Positions 16,369 to 26,097 of a stretch of DNA of 64,000 nucleotides are shown here, one piece after another. Location: positions 1 through 64,000 of the forward strand of contig JAQBSZ010000007.1 in assembly GCA_027623555.1 (NCBI GenBank), read 5' to 3'. The notes beneath the pieces were generated by a model. The model searched no databases, was not told the DNA's origin, and was given only the letters and a program-made list of their open reading frames with translations. Numbering within the stretch: position 1 is the first letter of the stretch; each line of letters starts with the position of its first letter. The position numbers and the translations under genes are program-made. This DNA comes from Pseudomonadota bacterium. Lineage in GTDB: Bacteria > Pseudomonadota > Gammaproteobacteria > Pseudomonadales > Pseudohongiellaceae.

Positions 16369-17424
16369 TCAGGGATTCAGTAACAGCTTCTGCACGCGCC
16401 AGTTATTCATATCTGCCACATACAACACATCTTCCTGGGAACAGTCCAGTCCATGAACCCAGTTAAACTGGCCGTCACGGCGACCGGACTTACCGAGCCA
16501 TCCCAGTATCGTGCCATCGGTACTGATCTTGTAGATACGCCCGGGTTCGTTATCAGCCACATACAAGTACTGCGGTGTAGTATTGCTGATACACATTGCC
16601 CAGGGCTGGGTCTCGCGTACCACTCGATTTGGATTTGGCGCGCCGAAAGGCGGTTGGTAGCCCGGAGGATATGGCACGTCAAGAACGATCATTCTGACAT
16701 AGTTACCGTCAGTATCGAAAACCTGGATTCTGCGATTGGCTCTGTCGGCAACATAGATATTGTCGTTACGATCGATCTGCATGGCATGGGGCAGGTCGAA
16801 CTGGCCCACATCTGACCCATAGGAGCCCCAATCCATTACAAAGTTGCCATCCCTGTCGAATTTCGCCATGCGTGAATTAACATACCCATCGCTGATGTAA
16901 ATATTCTCCGCGCTGTCCCAGGCCACATCGGTGGGACCACCCAGATATCCGCCGAAGGCGCGAGCTTCCGCCTGAGTGGGCAGTACCACGTCACCGTGAT
17001 AGCCCTCTTCCCGACGCCCGAGGTTCATCAACACATAACCCTGTGGGTCGAACTGGATTACCGTGTTGGCAGCCTTATCCACCACCCATAAATTGTCGTT
17101 CTCATCGAAACGCACCTGGTGCGCATAAGCGATGCCGTAAACACCCTTGCCTATCTCTCGGAGATAGCGTCCAGTTGCGTCGAACTCGAGCAACTGGGTT
17201 GTCGAATTTGACCAGATTGGTCCGGCATTCGCACTTCCCGGATGGTTCAGTACCACGATATTCCCCTGCGAGTTTACGGCCACGCCTAGAATTTCACCGA
17301 GGTTCATATCGGGAGAATATTTCAGGAAGTTCGGCACCGTTTCGAAAGGAATTTCGGGTACGGATTGTTGGGCGAAAACGGGGCTGGTCGCGCACAGAAT
17401 CAGTAGAATTTTTAGTATATTCAT
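16369..17424 (-). CDS. Secreted NHL-repeat beta-propeller protein
   Basis: A 351-residue protein with a signal peptide (MNILKILLILCATSPVFAQ). It carries a series of NHL-type blades: AHQVRFDENDNLWVVDKAANTV, GPTDVAWDSAENIYISDGYVNSR, LPHAMQIDRNDNIYVADRANRRIQVFD, and WVHGLDCSQEDVLYVADMNNWRVQ. Such six-bladed propellers resemble the lyase domain of peptidyl-alpha-hydroxyglycine lyases but are often binding scaffolds; no catalytic claim can be made. A strong GGAG site precedes the ATG. It is divergent from the ArsR gene, sharing a 137-base intergenic region. Confidence 0.85.
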   Translation of the reverse strand: MNILKILLILCATSPVFAQQSVPEIPFETVPNFLKYSPDMNLGEILGVAVNSQGNIVVLNHPGSANAGPIWSNSTTQLLEFDATGRYLREIGKGVYGIAYAHQVRFDENDNLWVVDKAANTVIQFDPQGYVLMNLGRREEGYHGDVVLPTQAEARAFGGYLGGPTDVAWDSAENIYISDGYVNSRMAKFDRDGNFVMDWGSYGSDVGQFDLPHAMQIDRNDNIYVADRANRRIQVFDTDGNYVRMIVLDVPYPPGYQPPFGAPNPNRVVRETQPWAMCISNTTPQYLYVADNEPGRIYKISTDGTILGWLGKSGRRDGQFNWVHGLDCSQEDVLYVADMNNWRVQKLLLNP

Positions 17425-17515
17425 TGAGGCTCTCCTGCAAGGTTGATCATCATAAATCAGTATTTGTCTGTGTTGCCGATTTGAGCATGTTTATGTGGAA
17501 CGTTCAAAAAAGTTC

Positions 17516-17541
17516 TATATATAACTTGACATGTATATAAC
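17516..17541. promoter_or_regulatory. Direct TATATAAC repeats and a TTGACA box upstream of arsR-like gene
   Basis: TATATAAC occurs at 17518-17525 and again at 17534-17541 (16-base period), with a consensus -35-like TTGACA between them (17526-17531). These probably mark the promoter and autoregulatory site of the ArsR-type gene starting at 17562. Assignment by position only. Confidence 0.4.
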
Positions 17542-17561
17542 CTACAAGGCATGTTTTGACC

Positions 17562-17876
17562 ATGAACCCACCGCATTTCACAATTCTCGGTGAGCCGACC
17601 CGCCTGAAGATACTGGAAGAACTGGCCATCGGAGACCGCAACGTAGGGGAGCTGGTCGACAAGCTCAACCTCAGCCAGCCCGCTATTTCAAAGCACCTGC
17701 GGGTACTGCGAGAAGCCGGATTCGTGGACTGCAAGATTGCTGGGCAGCGCCGCATCTACCGCATCGATTCTGCACAATTCAAAGCAATAGATGACTGGCT
17801 GCAGCCCTATCGCACATTATGGTCAGGCAACCTGGATGCTCTGGAACAATTTCTTGATCACGAGGAGAACAGCTAA
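17562..17876 (+). CDS. ArsR-family winged-helix transcriptional regulator
   Basis: A 104-residue protein from the ATG at 17562. The ArsR HTH is plain: LGEPTRLKILEELAIGDRNVGELVDKLNLSQPAISKHLRVLREAGFV with a wing ending GQRRIYRI. No Cys/His metal-sensor motif of the ELCVC type is present, so it likely does not sense arsenic or zinc. It belongs to the group that pairs with SRPBCC/AHSA1 proteins. The next gene overlaps its stop (TAATG), so both are one transcript, probably autoregulated. Confidence 0.9.
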   Translation: MNPPHFTILGEPTRLKILEELAIGDRNVGELVDKLNLSQPAISKHLRVLREAGFVDCKIAGQRRIYRIDSAQFKAIDDWLQPYRTLWSGNLDALEQFLDHEENS

Positions 17877-18451
17877 TGCGTAGCGAAGATTATCAACCCA
17901 CACCGCCGGCACAGGCCCATACTGAACACACTGAGAATACTTCAACTCTGGTTTTCATTCGCGAACTACAGCATCCACCGGAAAGGGTCTGGGCGGCTCT
18001 AACCGATGCCGATCAGATCGCCAAGTGGGCACCCTATCGCCCCGATCGTAATCTGACCGAAGCTGGTGTTGTTGCCATCCGCATGCTCGATGGGAGTACG
18101 CCGGAAGTTTATCAATCAGTGGTTCAGGAAGTGGTTGCCAATGAGAAGCTGCAGTACTCCTGGGGTGACAGCGTCCTGTGCTGGGAACTGGCTGCGAGTG
18201 CTTCAGGTACCACGTTGACACTTCGGCACACGGTCGAGAACCCGGACTGGATAACTCCATCTGCCGCTGGTTGGCACATGTGCCTGGATATTGCCGAGTT
18301 AATGATGGATGGAATTGAGATCGGCCCAATTATAGGAGAGGCCGCCATGGCCTATGGCTGGACGAAATTGGTAGAACATTACGGTAGTGTCCTGGGCAAA
18401 AGATTAGAGCCCGCAGAGGCTGAGAGAATTTTCGAAGAACGCAAACCCTGA
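17876..18451 (+). CDS. SRPBCC (AHSA1-like) ligand-binding domain protein
   Basis: A 191-residue cytoplasmic protein. VFIRELQHPPERVWAALTDADQIAKWAPYRPDR is the standard start of an AHSA1/START-like fold, followed by the strands ending QYSWGDSVLCWEL and TLTLRHTVENPDW, and a long C-terminal helix. Such proteins bind hydrophobic ligands in a deep cavity. Its ATG overlaps the arsR stop by one base, the recurrent ArsR-SRPBCC pairing; the regulator may respond to the ligand or to the SRPBCC protein. The ligand is unknown. Confidence 0.85.
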   Translation: MRSEDYQPTPPAQAHTEHTENTSTLVFIRELQHPPERVWAALTDADQIAKWAPYRPDRNLTEAGVVAIRMLDGSTPEVYQSVVQEVVANEKLQYSWGDSVLCWELAASASGTTLTLRHTVENPDWITPSAAGWHMCLDIAELMMDGIEIGPIIGEAAMAYGWTKLVEHYGSVLGKRLEPAEAERIFEERKP

Positions 18452-18510
18452 GTAAATGGCGCTACAACCAGAGCAAGCAGGCCACGCTTCTCGATGCTTT
18501 ATTAAGGGAT

Positions 18511-19974
18511 TTACGCCAGAATCTGCTTGACGATTTGTCCGTGCACATCAGTGAGGCGGAAGTCCCGGCCCTGGTAGTGGTATGTCAGCCTGGTATGATC
18601 GATGCCTAGCAAATGTAATATGGTTGCATGAAGATCATGCACATGCACTGAATCTTTGACTATGTTATAGGAGAATTCATCGGTTTCTCCAAACGTCATT
18701 CCGGGTTTTACACCACCCCCGGCCATCCACATTGTAAAACAACGTGGGTGATGATCACGTCCATATACTTCTTCAGTAAATTTTCCCTGACAGTAAACAC
18801 TTCTGCCAAACTCACCACCCCATACCACTAAAGTATCATCCAGTAATCCACGCTCTTTCAAATCCTGAACCAGTGCTGCCTGGGGTTGGTCGACATCGCG
18901 CGCCTGATTGCGAATTCCGTCAGGCAATCGAGTGTGCTGGTCCCAGCCGCGATGAAACAACTGGATGAAACGGACATCCCGTTCCGCCAGGCGCCGGGCG
19001 AGCAAGCAATTGCGTGCGAACGAGCCCGGCTTTCTTGCATCGGGACCGTAGCGTTCGAACGTGCTCTCCGGCTCATCGGACAGATCGTTTAGCTCCGGGA
19101 CAGAAGTCTGCATACGATACGCCATCTCGTACTGCGTAATGCGGGTGCTGGTCTCCGGGTCGCCGAACTCATCCCGCGTCAGCTGGTTGAGTCTCGCCAG
19201 ATCGTCAAGAAAACGACGTCGTGTACCAACATCCACGCCGGAAGGATTGGACAGGAACAGTACCGGGTCACCACTGGCAAGAAACTTCACTCCCTGGTGC
19301 TTGCTTGGCAGGAAACCACTACCCCACAAGCGATCATAGAGAGGCTGGCCTCCATTTCCGGTTCCGACCGAAACCATGGCGACAAAGGCAGGCAAGTCCT
19401 GATTCATACTACCAAGACCATAATCGAGCCAGGCACCAATGCTCGGTCGCCCGGCGAGCTGAGCACCAGTTTGGAAAAAGGTGATACCCGGATCATGGTT
19501 GATTGCTTCGGTGTGCATCGATTTTATGAAACATAGATCGTCTGCTATAGCGGCGGTATATGGCATGAGCTCACTGACCCATGCCCCGGAATCGCCGTGC
19601 TGCGCGAAATCGTAGACCGAAGGCACGAGTGGGAAGCTCTGTTGTCCGGCGGTCATTGCGGTTACTCGTTGGGTACCTCGTACTGAAGGAGGCAGATCTT
19701 CTCCCACCCTGCGTGCTATCTCTGGTTTGTAGTCAAACAGTTCGTGTTGGGAGGGGCCCCCGGATTGAAACAGATAGATCACCCGCTTCGCCTTGGGTGC
19801 AAAGTGTGGCAGCCCTGGCAATCCAGAGCCAATCAGATGGCCGGCAGGATTCTGTGCGTAGGCACCATCCGCCAGCAGGGAATTTAATGCAGCCGCACCG
19901 AGACTGGTACTGGCCAGACTCAGAAAACTGCGACGCGTTAATCTTTGCGTATATTCTTCCAGTGGACTCATCAT
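18511..19974 (-). CDS. DUF1501 family Tat-exported protein (sulfatase-like fold)
   Basis: A 487-residue protein with a twin-arginine signal ([22 protein letters not shown]). The rest fits the DUF1501 family: [60 protein letters not shown] with Asp/His pairs suggesting an alkaline-phosphatase-like metal site, and [34 protein letters not shown] at the end. Its ATG follows the stop of the PSD1 gene with no gap. This DUF1501-PSD1 pairing is very common in Planctomycetes and in some marine gammaproteobacteria and is thought to act in the periplasm or at the surface on polysaccharides or sulfated compounds, without proven activity. Confidence 0.88.
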   Translation of the reverse strand: MMSPLEEYTQRLTRRSFLSLASTSLGAAALNSLLADGAYAQNPAGHLIGSGLPGLPHFAPKAKRVIYLFQSGGPSQHELFDYKPEIARRVGEDLPPSVRGTQRVTAMTAGQQSFPLVPSVYDFAQHGDSGAWVSELMPYTAAIADDLCFIKSMHTEAINHDPGITFFQTGAQLAGRPSIGAWLDYGLGSMNQDLPAFVAMVSVGTGNGGQPLYDRLWGSGFLPSKHQGVKFLASGDPVLFLSNPSGVDVGTRRRFLDDLARLNQLTRDEFGDPETSTRITQYEMAYRMQTSVPELNDLSDEPESTFERYGPDARKPGSFARNCLLARRLAERDVRFIQLFHRGWDQHTRLPDGIRNQARDVDQPQAALVQDLKERGLLDDTLVVWGGEFGRSVYCQGKFTEEVYGRDHHPRCFTMWMAGGGVKPGMTFGETDEFSYNIVKDSVHVHDLHATILHLLGIDHTRLTYHYQGRDFRLTDVHGQIVKQILA

Positions 19975-22900
19975 CTAATCCCTTGTAATCGTGCCATCCA
20001 GGTTGAGGATCAGGCTAGCAATCATCTGATACGCTGCGAGCTCGACTATATCCAGGGTCTGATCACGGGGGGATTCCCCGGTACTTACCAGACGCAGGGC
20101 TTCTCCCCGGTTCGATTGATACTGCGAAAGGTGCCCACGGTAAGCATCGACGAGGATGGCCTGAACCTCGGCGCCTGGTACACGCGCCGTCGCTAATCGA
20201 TACATCGTGGTGATATTCTGCTCCACCGAACCAGACTGTTTCATCGCGCGCTCTGCCAGTGCCCGCGATGCTTCCACATACGTCACATCATTCATCAGGT
20301 TGAGCGCCTGCAGTGGCGTATTAGTCCTGGAAGGAGTAACTATGTGCGTCTCCCGGGTCGAGGAATCGAATGTCACCATCGCTGGCGCCGGCCTGGTTCG
20401 CTTCCAGAACGTATAGAGGCTACGACGATACAAATCTTCACCTTCAGATTGCTGGTACTCCTGGCCCCTCTCCACGATATCATCCCATAAACCCGCTGGT
20501 TGATAGGGCCCTACCGATGGACCGCCAATGCGTTCGGTGAGCAATCCGGAGATTGCCAGCGCCTGGTCGCGAATCATCTGTGCCGGTAAGCGCATGCGCG
20601 TAGCCCGCGCGAGGAGGCGGTTCTCTGGATCCCATTCGAGCAATTCCTCAGTTACCGCCGAAGATTGTCGATAGGTGGCGCTGGTAACGATCAGGCGCTG
20701 CATCTCCTTTACGTCCCAGCCTGACTCAATAAAATTCACTGCCATCCAGTCCAACAACTCGGGGTGACTGGGAAACTCACCTTGCGATCCAAAGTTGTCT
20801 GCAGACTTGACCAGACCAGTTCCGAAATACATCTGCCAGTAACGATTCACCGTTACTCTGGCTGTGAGCGGGTTTGCTGGATCAACCAGCCATTGCGCGA
20901 ACGTCAACCGGTTTTTCTCGGCATCCGCTGGCAATGGCGGCAGGATTGAAGGAACGTTAGGATAGACAGCTTCCGCAGGATTGTCATAGGCACCTCGATT
21001 AAGACGAAATGTCTGACGCCTTGTCTGCATCTCTTCCATCACCATCACCGTAGGGAAACTGTCCATCATAGCCTTGTGTTGTTGCTCCAGGTCTTGCACC
21101 TGCTTGTACGCTTGACGAATCTTGGGGGTGGCATACTGATTCAGAAAACTCATTCTGAGTTTGTTACTTTGTGCCCTCGTTCTCTGCTGCTCAGTCATGG
21201 CAGCGATTTCAGTTACTGTCTGTGCTGTCGCCACCACTGCGGCCTCTTCAGGAGTCAGCACCTTGCCGTAGATCCGTACCTCATCGATGTGACCCTGAAA
21301 ATTGGGTTTGGAAGAACCGCTGGCACCAATTCGTAATGGGTATCGCTGCGGCAAGCGATTTCCTACCAGATCGAGCAATGGCGTGAGCTCTTGTAGCTGG
21401 CCATCGACAAAGATTCGCATACCGCCTGGCGTCTTGGATCCATCATAAGTTGCGAGCACATGTTGCCATCTGTTCAGCGGTAAGGAAGCAACAGTTTCTG
21501 CGGCTACGCCATCGTCCAGAATCCGAGTGGACAAATTGAGTCGTAACTTTCCGGATTCGAGGTAGAGTCCCCAGCCTACTTCTCCCTGGTCTCCTTCGTT
21601 GGCACGGGAGAAAATTACGCCACTATCCGTTACAGGGAAAATCCAGGCGGCGAAGGTGAATTCATCGTCGTAGCCGAGATCTGGGCTGGTCCCGGCCGTT
21701 ATAAAACGCCGACCGTCGAAGCTTGCCGCCGCTCCGACTCGACCATCAACGAAATGTGGCAGACCATCTTCCAGCGTCGCTTCGACCATTTGATCTACAT
21801 GGACTCCGGCTATGTTCCCATCCAGGTTGTGATGGACCAGTAGCTGGTCGCTCAAGTTCCAGTCCACCTCTGCATCAACATCACTGGTACCGGTTAATGA
21901 TTCCTCCCAGCGCTTCTGCTGTGCACCTATTTCAGTCTCGAGCTCGGCAAATACAACACGCGCATCACCAAGCTGGGCATTCAGATTGGCAAGCTGGGAT
22001 TGCTGATTGGTAGTAGGAGCTGCAACATAGGGAGGTGAATTAACATACTTGAATCCCTTGCCGCGCTCAGGAATGTTGTTGAAGAGCGCCGAGAATTCGT
22101 AGAACTCTGTTTGTCGCAAGGGATCGAACTTGTGGTCATGACAGCGAGCGCAGCCCATAGTCAGGCCGAGCCAGACCGTGGAGGTAGTGGCAACGCGATC
22201 GACTGCATATTCGATCAGAAATTCGGCCGGATCGATTCCGCCCTCCGCGTTCAGGCTGTGGTTACGATTAAAACCCGTGGCGATTCGTTGTTCGAGTGCT
22301 GCATTTGGAAGCATGTCACCGGCGAGTTGTTCTATTGTGAACTGATCGAACGGCATGTTGTCGTTGAACGCTTCGATAACCCAGTCTCGCCAGCGCCACA
22401 TGGTTCGCTCACCATCGGTCTGGTAGCCATTAGTATCAGCATAGCGGGCCGCATCCAGCCACTCGACCGCCATCCGCTCCCCGTAGGCGGGTGACTGCAG
22501 CAGGCGATCGACTACTTTCTCAAATGCATCGGTGGAGTTATCTTGCAAAAATTCATCGACTTCCGCCAATGTCGGCGGCAACCCGGTCAGATCCAGGGAC
22601 GCGCGGCGAATCAGCGCTGCTCTATCGGCCTCCTCTGAAGGATGCAGGCCTTCCTGTTCGAGCCGCGCCAGCACAAAATTATCGATGGGATTTCGTGACC
22701 AATCGCGGGTCTTTACTTGAGGTGTTTCCGGCCGCTCCGGTGCAATGAATGCCCAGTGACTCTGCCACTGCGCTCCCTGGTTAATCCAGAGTCGAACAGT
22801 TTCAATCTCTTCGCTGCTGAGGGCATCTCGGTTGCGGGGCATACGAAACGCTTCCGATGCGGCGGAAATTCGTTGAAACAGCGGACTATCTTTTGCGTTG

Positions 22901-23496
22901 CCTCTTATAACTACGGGACCCCCAAAAGCACCCCGTTCTCCGGCGAATCCTTCAGGAATATCCAGGCGTAGACCCATCTGCCGATTCTGTTCATCGGGTC
23001 CATGACATTGGAAACAGTTGCGAGACAGTATCGGGCGAATTTCTCGAGTAAAATCCACCGTTCGTTCTACCAGTTGCAGCTCGCCGACTTCCGCTCTGGA
23101 GAGTTCATTTCCCCATTCCGCACCGGCCACAATCCAGCGGCGCACGGAATCGATCTGCTCTTCCGACAGCGAAAGTCCAGTAGACGACGGCGGCATTCGT
23201 CTGACGACGTCGCTATGGGTCAGCCGCTGGTAGAGTAGACTGGCTTCGGGATCGCCAGGTTCAACCAGAACCGCCAGAAATCCCACTGTGTCCAGACGCA
23301 GGTTGACCATTCGCCTGGCATCGTTGGCGCCATGACAATCGAAACAGGTGGCAGCGAAGATCGGTCGAATATCGCGGTTATATTCCAAAGGCCCACTGGC
23401 ATCTTGCGCCATGCTCAGGCTGGAGCCCAATCCGCCAAGCATTGACAATAAGAGACTGCCGGCGGATATCAATCTATTGCGTGATTTCCTCTGCAT
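19975..23496 (-). CDS. PSD1-type cytochrome c with DUF1549, LamG-like and DUF1553 domains
   Basis: A 1173-residue exported protein. After a signal peptide come two planctomycete-type cytochrome c domains, each with one haem motif (CFDCH at 51-55 and CFQCH near 160). DUF1549 spans about 255-460 (WSRNPIDNFVLARLEQEGL, GLPPTLAEVDEFL, EWLDAARYADTNGYQTD, CARCHDHKFDP, which adds a third CxxCH). A LamG/concanavalin-like insert occupies about 570-740 (LGYDDEFTFAAWIFP, WQHVLATYDGSK). DUF1553 is C-terminal (WLVDPANPLTARVTVNRYWQMYFG, PAPAMVTFDSSTRETHIVTPSRTNTPLQALNLMND). GGAG precedes the ATG. It is adjacent to the DUF1501 gene with zero spacing. The role is probably extracytoplasmic oxidation linked to polymer binding; this is inferred. 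Confidence 0.92.
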   Translation of the reverse strand: MQRKSRNRLISAGSLLLSMLGGLGSSLSMAQDASGPLEYNRDIRPIFAATCFDCHGANDARRMVNLRLDTVGFLAVLVEPGDPEASLLYQRLTHSDVVRRMPPSSTGLSLSEEQIDSVRRWIVAGAEWGNELSRAEVGELQLVERTVDFTREIRPILSRNCFQCHGPDEQNRQMGLRLDIPEGFAGERGAFGGPVVIRGNAKDSPLFQRISAASEAFRMPRNRDALSSEEIETVRLWINQGAQWQSHWAFIAPERPETPQVKTRDWSRNPIDNFVLARLEQEGLHPSEEADRAALIRRASLDLTGLPPTLAEVDEFLQDNSTDAFEKVVDRLLQSPAYGERMAVEWLDAARYADTNGYQTDGERTMWRWRDWVIEAFNDNMPFDQFTIEQLAGDMLPNAALEQRIATGFNRNHSLNAEGGIDPAEFLIEYAVDRVATTSTVWLGLTMGCARCHDHKFDPLRQTEFYEFSALFNNIPERGKGFKYVNSPPYVAAPTTNQQSQLANLNAQLGDARVVFAELETEIGAQQKRWEESLTGTSDVDAEVDWNLSDQLLVHHNLDGNIAGVHVDQMVEATLEDGLPHFVDGRVGAAASFDGRRFITAGTSPDLGYDDEFTFAAWIFPVTDSGVIFSRANEGDQGEVGWGLYLESGKLRLNLSTRILDDGVAAETVASLPLNRWQHVLATYDGSKTPGGMRIFVDGQLQELTPLLDLVGNRLPQRYPLRIGASGSSKPNFQGHIDEVRIYGKVLTPEEAAVVATAQTVTEIAAMTEQQRTRAQSNKLRMSFLNQYATPKIRQAYKQVQDLEQQHKAMMDSFPTVMVMEEMQTRRQTFRLNRGAYDNPAEAVYPNVPSILPPLPADAEKNRLTFAQWLVDPANPLTARVTVNRYWQMYFGTGLVKSADNFGSQGEFPSHPELLDWMAVNFIESGWDVKEMQRLIVTSATYRQSSAVTEELLEWDPENRLLARATRMRLPAQMIRDQALAISGLLTERIGGPSVGPYQPAGLWDDIVERGQEYQQSEGEDLYRRSLYTFWKRTRPAPAMVTFDSSTRETHIVTPSRTNTPLQALNLMNDVTYVEASRALAERAMKQSGSVEQNITTMYRLATARVPGAEVQAILVDAYRGHLSQYQSNRGEALRLVSTGESPRDQTLDIVELAAYQMIASLILNLDGTITRD

Positions 23497-23657
23497 GCTG
23501 GGCTCCGAGGAGAAATTGGTGCATTTATTGTGACCAGCCTCAGACTACGTTTAATTTGGATAGTCGTCAAAACCTATTAGCCTGAGAATTTGTAATTGCA
23601 TCGCTAATTCATAGTCATGATCAGGGGTTCGGGGAGAACGAGCACTTTGGTTGCCGG

Positions 23658-24800
23658 CTAGTTGCTGACTCCAAATTCAAAAATTGTTCGTGTCGAGTAT
23701 TGTTCGCCGGGGCGTAATACGGTGGTCGGGAAACTCGACTTATTGGGGCTGTCCGGGTAATGCTGGGTTTCCAGGCAGAATGCGTTACGACGTGCATAGA
23801 CTGCACCTGCCTTGCCCACCAGAGAACCGTTTAGAAAATTGCCGGTATAGAACTGCATGCCGGGCTGGTCGGTGTATACCGTCAGTGTACGACCAGTCAC
23901 AGGCGAATGCACTGTGGCAGCCAGCGCCAGTTCACCGGGTGTTAAATTATTAATGATAAAGTTGTGATCGAACCCGGAGCCAAAGTTGATCTGCTGATGG
24001 TCTGCCTCGATATCCTGGCCGATAGTCTTGGGTGTTCGAAAATCCAGCGGGGTTCCTGCCACTGCAGCAATCTCGCCGGTGGGAATCGATTCATCATTAA
24101 TCGGGGTATAGCGATCTGCATTGATCAGGATCTCATGGTCCAGGATCGAGCCCGCCTCCTGGCCATCCAGGTTAAAATAGGCATGGTTGGTCAGGTTTAC
24201 GATAGTGGCTTTGTCGGTAGTTGCTGCGTAATCGATAATTAACTGATTCTTATCATTCAGCGTATAAGTGACCGTGGCTGTCAGCGTTCCTGGATAACCC
24301 TCTTCGCCATCTTCACTGATCAGGCTGAGGCTCAGATTCGCTTCGTTCTCGATTACGTTGTAACTGGCCTGCCAAATCCGCTTATCGAAACCAACCAGAC
24401 CACCGTGAATCGCGTTATTACCATTATTAATAGCCAATGCGTATTGCTGACCGTCGAGAGAAAATCTGCCATTGGCAATTCGGTTTGCGTAGCGACCGAC
24501 CACGGCCCCCATGTAGCCACTGCCTGCCAGATATTGCTGTGGGTTGTCGAATCCGGTGGTGATGTCGGCCGGGTTACCGTTTGCATCAGCGGTTTCAAGG
24601 GTTACAATTACCCCACCAAGATCCAATATCTCCACTGTCGTTCCCTGGTTGTTTCTCAGCGTATAGATCTGAACATTGCGACCATCATCCAAGTTCCCGA
24701 ACGACCTCTCGCCAATGCGTTGTAGCTCGGGTTCCTCCAAACAAGACGCCATGAACACAACGATGCCCAGAATGAATAGTTGTTGAATAAATTTTCTCAT
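23658..24800 (-). CDS. Aldose 1-epimerase (galactose mutarotase), lipoprotein
   Basis: A 380-residue protein. The N-terminus MRKFIQQLFILGIVVFMASC is a lipoprotein signal with lipobox MASC. The rest is GalM-like: VVGRYANRIANGRFSL, NNGNNAIHGGLVGFDKRIWQ (catalytic His region), LTNHAYFNLDGQ (second His), GSGFDHNFIINN, and an ETQHYPDSPN motif with the catalytic Glu. It interconverts the anomers of hexoses. Membrane anchoring in the periplasm suggests it handles sugars released outside the cytoplasm, in line with the nearby DUF1501/PSD1 and DUF1080 genes. Its own promoter is likely, because the next gene upstream is interrupted and 222 bases away. Confidence 0.9.
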   Translation of the reverse strand: MRKFIQQLFILGIVVFMASCLEEPELQRIGERSFGNLDDGRNVQIYTLRNNQGTTVEILDLGGVIVTLETADANGNPADITTGFDNPQQYLAGSGYMGAVVGRYANRIANGRFSLDGQQYALAINNGNNAIHGGLVGFDKRIWQASYNVIENEANLSLSLISEDGEEGYPGTLTATVTYTLNDKNQLIIDYAATTDKATIVNLTNHAYFNLDGQEAGSILDHEILINADRYTPINDESIPTGEIAAVAGTPLDFRTPKTIGQDIEADHQQINFGSGFDHNFIINNLTPGELALAATVHSPVTGRTLTVYTDQPGMQFYTGNFLNGSLVGKAGAVYARRNAFCLETQHYPDSPNKSSFPTTVLRPGEQYSTRTIFEFGVSN

Positions 24801-25022
24801 CCGTAATCACTTTCAGGCAGGGGAAATGAAACAGTCAGATAGCTAAAAAAGACCAGGCGGATCTAACTGAACTTTTGGATAACGACCCAGATGATGCGCG
24901 CCTAAACAATAAGTTTAGAGGGAAGGGACTTCATTGAATACCTACAGAATCTGAACTCCCTTACCCTGAGTACTTTACGTGCCCAGTTCTGACCAGGGGT
25001 GCTCTTTTTGCAATCTAGGGAA

Positions 25023-25877
25023 TCAATACTCGAGAGTGAATGATTTGCTTATTCCCTTGTGCATGTCATACATCATCGCTTTCCAGTCTTCTGCCTCGAC
25101 ACTATAAGGTAATGACAACTCCCATGGACACTGCAACTCGAATGAGCCCAGTTCGTTCTTATTGCCCAGACCCTCACTTTTAATCGTTCCCACTGAAAGC
25201 CCTGGCACATAAGCCTCGTGGATCGTTAACTCGGATTTGATGGGACGAACCTGCGCACTATCCCAATTCATCTTGAAATTTGCGGCAATCAGCATCGGCC
25301 CCATGGTCGCCATACCCTGCATAATGAGCGGCTGATCCATGATTTCCTGCTGGGTCTTGAAATAAGGCATTTTATCGACCGGTCGAAAATCACCCGTTGC
25401 CGTCCAGTTTAGCCCAATGATTCAATCCTTTTTGTTACAATGCCGGGTTACTTGAAAATTTCCACAACTTTCTTCTGTCTTATTCTCAATATGGGCTAGC
25501 CGCTTCTCCAATCCCCACAACAAGACGCCTGCAGTAGCAGCCGTGGCACTATCTGACCACTGACGAGGCATATAATAGAAAGGCTCTGTTACTCCTGCGG
25601 TGTAAAGGTTTGTAGTGCGACGGATCCCGGGTATCCCTATAGCCTGCTCACAAAAGTTCAGAGGCATATTGTGCGGCGGGAGATTCATCTGAGCATGCTG
25701 TTGTGTATTGAAATGATGACGCACCAGATGAGTGTCAGAATCAGTCAGCGACTGATCCGCCAATTCCATGCCCCAAGGCAGCATAGAACGAACATCTTTA
25801 ACGAGCAGTTTCGTAGTGACAACGCAATTCGTCCAGTTACCAATGACTTTTAAATCGCACTTGTGATCGTAGTACAT
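25023..25877 (-). pseudogene. Acetoacetate decarboxylase-like gene interrupted by in-frame TGA
   Basis: Two ORFs in the same frame (25877-25422, 151 residues; 25370-25023, 115 residues) are separated only by a TGA at 25422-25424. The bases between them read on as a plausible protein (IIGLNWTATGDFRPVDKMPYF). Together they make about 284 codons, a normal length for the acetoacetate decarboxylase superfamily. Similarity is faint: DVRSMLPWGMEL, AATAGVLLWGLEKRLAHIE (resembling the GxxxWGxPKxxA region), and the C-terminal GSFELQCPWELSLPY. No signal peptide. A nonsense mutation or base-call error is likelier than recoding. The second ORF starts at an internal Met with no clear ribosome site. The family call is tentative. 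Confidence 0.55.
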
Positions 25878-26097
25878 AACCGTCTCCGCTAGTGAGAAAG
25901 ACAGGTCCCCTCACCGATCTATTCTCGCCAAATTCTGTACTTATTAATCCTATATCAATATTCTCAGCCAGACCAATAATCTCCGATTCCATGGAGTAGA
26001 TCATTAATCATCGACCAGATATTTCTCTTGTTGGAGCAGTACTCGGAACTCATCACAGCAGCAATCATGCGATGAATTCCTGAATTGTCAAAATTTG

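Noticed and set aside
17518..17541. TATATAAC repeats as a second ModE box
   Set aside because: They are direct, not inverted, repeats and lack the CGAT ends that the modA operator has.
25422..25424. TGA as a selenocysteine codon
   Set aside because: The context (Lys-Lys-Asp before, Ile-Ile after) fits no known selenoprotein, and no SECIS-like stem was identified just downstream.
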